NCBI GenBank assembly: GCA_900465685.1
Contig: UEGR01000003.1
Location: 174,995-238,994 of the forward strand
Reading direction: 5' to 3'
Origin: Hyphomicrobiales bacterium
Lineage (GTDB): Bacteria; Pseudomonadota; Alphaproteobacteria; Rhizobiales; Rhizobiaceae
Length of the DNA: 64,000 nt
Shown here: in pieces, positions 62,647 through 64,000 of the stretch
Numbering within the stretch: the first letter of the stretch is position 1
Layout: each line of letters opens with the position of its first letter
Notes under the pieces: generated by a model
Databases searched by the model: none
What the model saw: the letters and a program-made list of their open reading frames with translations, nothing else
Told to the model about the DNA's origin: nothing
Made by a program: the position numbers and the translations under genes

Positions 62647-62728
62647 AAACAGGCTTCGCCTAGGCTCATGTGCGCAGAAATGTGTCGAGTCGTCTGATGA
62701 AGCTTGAAAAGACGAACTGATAATAATG

Positions 62729-62740
62729 TGACCTCCAGTC
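62729..62740 (+). promoter_or_regulatory. TGACCTCCAGTC motif in the omp2b 3' UTR
   Basis: Identical 12-mer to the 3' UTR of the second porin gene (40143-40154, minus strand). The first ten bases are complementary to the omp2b ribosome-binding region at 61531-61540. Confidence 0.5.
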
Positions 62741-62752
62741 CATTGTTATAGG

Positions 62753-62787
62753 CAGGCGACAGGTCTCCGATCTGTCGCCTGTTTTTT
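62753..62787 (+). terminator. intrinsic terminator of omp2b
   Basis: CAGGCGACAG (62753-62762) pairs with CTGTCGCCTG (62772-62781), followed by six T. The core GCGACAG also occurs in the terminator of the second porin. Confidence 0.85.
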
Positions 62788-62975
62788 ATTGTGGCGTCTG
62801 CTTCCCTCTTTGAGGCGCACCATTCCGGGTCGAGCACAGTCGTTCCCCGGTCGTTAAAAACATGCCACTCCCCTGGAAAAACGCTGTCGTCTCAGGTCAT
62901 CACGCGCTGATCACATTGGCGTGCCCAAGCGTGAATGGAACTCCCGCGCGTAGTGTTTCCTGTTATAAATTTGTC

Positions 62976-63917
62976 ATGGAGGATTTACCGCGCGTGAACA
63001 TCATCGTGACAGCACCCAAGACGGACGGAACAGTGACGCAAACCGGTTTGAGCAATCTTCAGGTGGAGGTAGCGCATAAGATGCTGGCGCTCATCACCAA
63101 GGAGCGCTGGCAGATCGGTGATCGCATTTCCGATGCTGCCATTGCGCGCGAACTGCATGTTTCCCGCTCCCCGGTCCGGCAGGTTTTGCATCTTCTGGTG
63201 CAACGGGGAATTGTCGCGCAGGCGCCGAACCGTGGTTATCTGTTGCAGCGTTTTCCCGAGCATGATGAGCTGTCGAACGAGATTTTGCCACCCTCCGATT
63301 TCGAAGACCTCTATCACAGGCTGATGAACGCCCGCGCGTCCGGTGCAGTCGGTCTCGAAATTTCGGAAGCCGCGCTTGCCGACCAGTTCGAAGTAACGCG
63401 CGGCACGGTGCGTCGGACATTGATGCGCTTTGCTGCTGAAGGGTTGGCTGAGCGTCTGCCCGGCTACGGTTGGCGCTTCGCGGAAACGCTTGATAACGAA
63501 CATGCCGTTCATGAAAGCGATTCTTTTCGGATGGTCATCGAATGCGGTGCGCTGACGCAAGCCGACTACAGTCCGGTACGGTCCGAGCTTCAGGAGTTGA
63601 AAAAGGCGCAGATCGAGATACTCGAACGCTCGATATCCGATTTTCCAGACGGTTACTGGTTCGACGTCAATGCGAACTTCCATGAAACGCTTGTATCATG
63701 GGCGAATAACCGCTTTCTTACCCAGACCATCCGCTGGCAAAATCATCTGCGGCGACTGACGGAATCCTGCGAAGTTGATCGTCTGTGCGACGCGCGCATT
63801 CATCAGGCTTGCACGGATCATCTGGAAATTCTCCAGGCCATCGAGGCCGGGGATTTCGAATTTGCAGCTGCGCTGTTGAAACGACATATCGCCCGTCCAT
63901 CGCATGACGGCGTATAA
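62976..63917 (+). CDS. GntR/FCD-type regulator with two predicted winged-helix regions
   Basis: A 313-aa protein. A first winged helix at about residues 30-85 (ERWQIGDRISDAAIARELHVSRSPVRQVLHLLVQRGIV, NRGYLLQ) is followed by a second GntR-like one at about residues 115-165 (SGAVGLEISEAALADQFEVTRGTVRRTLMRFAAEGLAERL, GYGWRFAET), then an all-helical FCD-like domain with DVNANFHETLVSWANN. Standard GntR proteins have only one. Start uncertain: ATG at 62976, or GTG at 62994 behind GGAGG. Function unknown; it is downstream of omp2b in the same direction but separated by the terminator. Confidence 0.75.
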   Translation: MEDLPRVNIIVTAPKTDGTVTQTGLSNLQVEVAHKMLALITKERWQIGDRISDAAIARELHVSRSPVRQVLHLLVQRGIVAQAPNRGYLLQRFPEHDELSNEILPPSDFEDLYHRLMNARASGAVGLEISEAALADQFEVTRGTVRRTLMRFAAEGLAERLPGYGWRFAETLDNEHAVHESDSFRMVIECGALTQADYSPVRSELQELKKAQIEILERSISDFPDGYWFDVNANFHETLVSWANNRFLTQTIRWQNHLRRLTESCEVDRLCDARIHQACTDHLEILQAIEAGDFEFAAALLKRHIARPSHDGV

Positions 63918-63941
63918 TTCGATATCGCAATTTGGATATTA

Positions 63942-63977
63942 AAAAAGACCGGGATCTGAAACGATCCCGGTCTTTTT
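63942..63977 (+). terminator. intrinsic terminator of the GntR-type gene
   Basis: AAAAAGACCGGGATC (63942-63956) pairs with GATCCCGGTCTTTTT (63963-63977), a perfect 15-bp stem with T-run, 25 bases after the stop. Confidence 0.9.
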
Positions 63978-63984
63978 GTTTGTT

Positions 63985-64000
63985 AGAGCATTTCCAGCAA
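63985..64000. repeat. start of a Rhizobiales-type palindromic repeat, cut by window end
   Basis: AGAGCATTTCCAGCAA is the reverse complement of the right arm of the copy at 18645-18690 (TTGCTGGAAATGCT). The remainder lies outside the window. Confidence 0.6.

Noticed and set aside
1..64000. CRISPR array, tRNA or rRNA genes
   Set aside because: No regularly spaced identical repeats with unique spacers and no cloverleaf or rRNA motif were seen; the 12-bp units at 5218 have no spacers.

Overview
The window looks like a replicon segment of a Brucella/Ochrobactrum-type alphaproteobacterium (Rhizobiales). The strongest markers are an Omp2b-type porin, a second Omp2-family porin, a BA14K-family protein, a pcaDCHGB operon controlled by a LysR-type PcaQ, a DmpA-type aminopeptidase whose Gly249-Ser250 maturation site and catalytic residues fall at the numbering of the Ochrobactrum anthropi enzyme, and Rhizobiales-type palindromic intergenic repeats. 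Most of the window is metabolic and transport DNA. The first ~5.3 kb is accessory-like.

Layout. (1) 1-5300: short accessory genes. They include a truncated HD-domain (RelA/SpoT-like) hydrolase, two paralogous small proteins, CsbD, an SRAP (YedK/HMCES-type) protein and a five-gene minus-strand cluster of tiny proteins behind a perfect alphaproteobacterial LexA box (GTTC-N7-GTTC). A repeated GC-rich hairpin element sits between the single-gene units. (2) 5.3-6.2 kb: small membrane and RcnB-like proteins. (3) 6.3-9.6 kb: cobalamin riboswitch and a BtuFCD-like ABC importer. (4) 9.6-16.9 kb: hexuronate/aldonate catabolism (UxaB-like reductase, GntR regulator, UxaA, Zn-dependent dehydrogenase, SDR, RpiR regulator, NTF2-like protein); a 149-bp palindrome supplies the stop codons of two convergent genes at its edge. 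(5) 17.4-20.6 kb: ProVWX betaine importer. (6) 20.7-22.5 kb: DMT exporter and BA14K protein. (7) 22.6-33.9 kb: protocatechuate branch of the beta-ketoadipate pathway, a polar amino-acid-type ABC importer, AroQ (type II dehydroquinase), two tandem FCD-GntR regulators and a Gfo/Idh/MocA oxidoreductase, together suggesting uptake and catabolism of quinate/shikimate-like compounds through protocatechuate. (8) 33.9-40.1 kb: RpiR regulator, polyamine-type ABC importer and DmpA. (9) 40.2-41.3 kb: Omp2-family porin. (10) 41.6-53.7 kb: MarR regulator, two-component system, RND tripartite efflux system, then MacAB. (11) 53.7-60.5 kb: DUF3422 protein and ugpBAEC with an EEP-family phosphodiesterase-like gene at the 3' end. 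(12) 61.5-64 kb: Omp2b porin and a GntR/FCD regulator with two predicted winged-helix regions.

Observations I rate highest: the multi-copy minus-strand hairpin element in the first 2.6 kb, which could be an sRNA family or a conserved 3' UTR; the LexA-controlled tiny-gene cluster; the 9625-9773 palindrome and its 22-bp end repeated across the reductase gene; complementarity between porin 3' UTRs and the omp2b ribosome-binding site; and the operonic link of dmpA with an ABC importer. All functional names come from reading protein sequence and motifs by eye; no database search was run.
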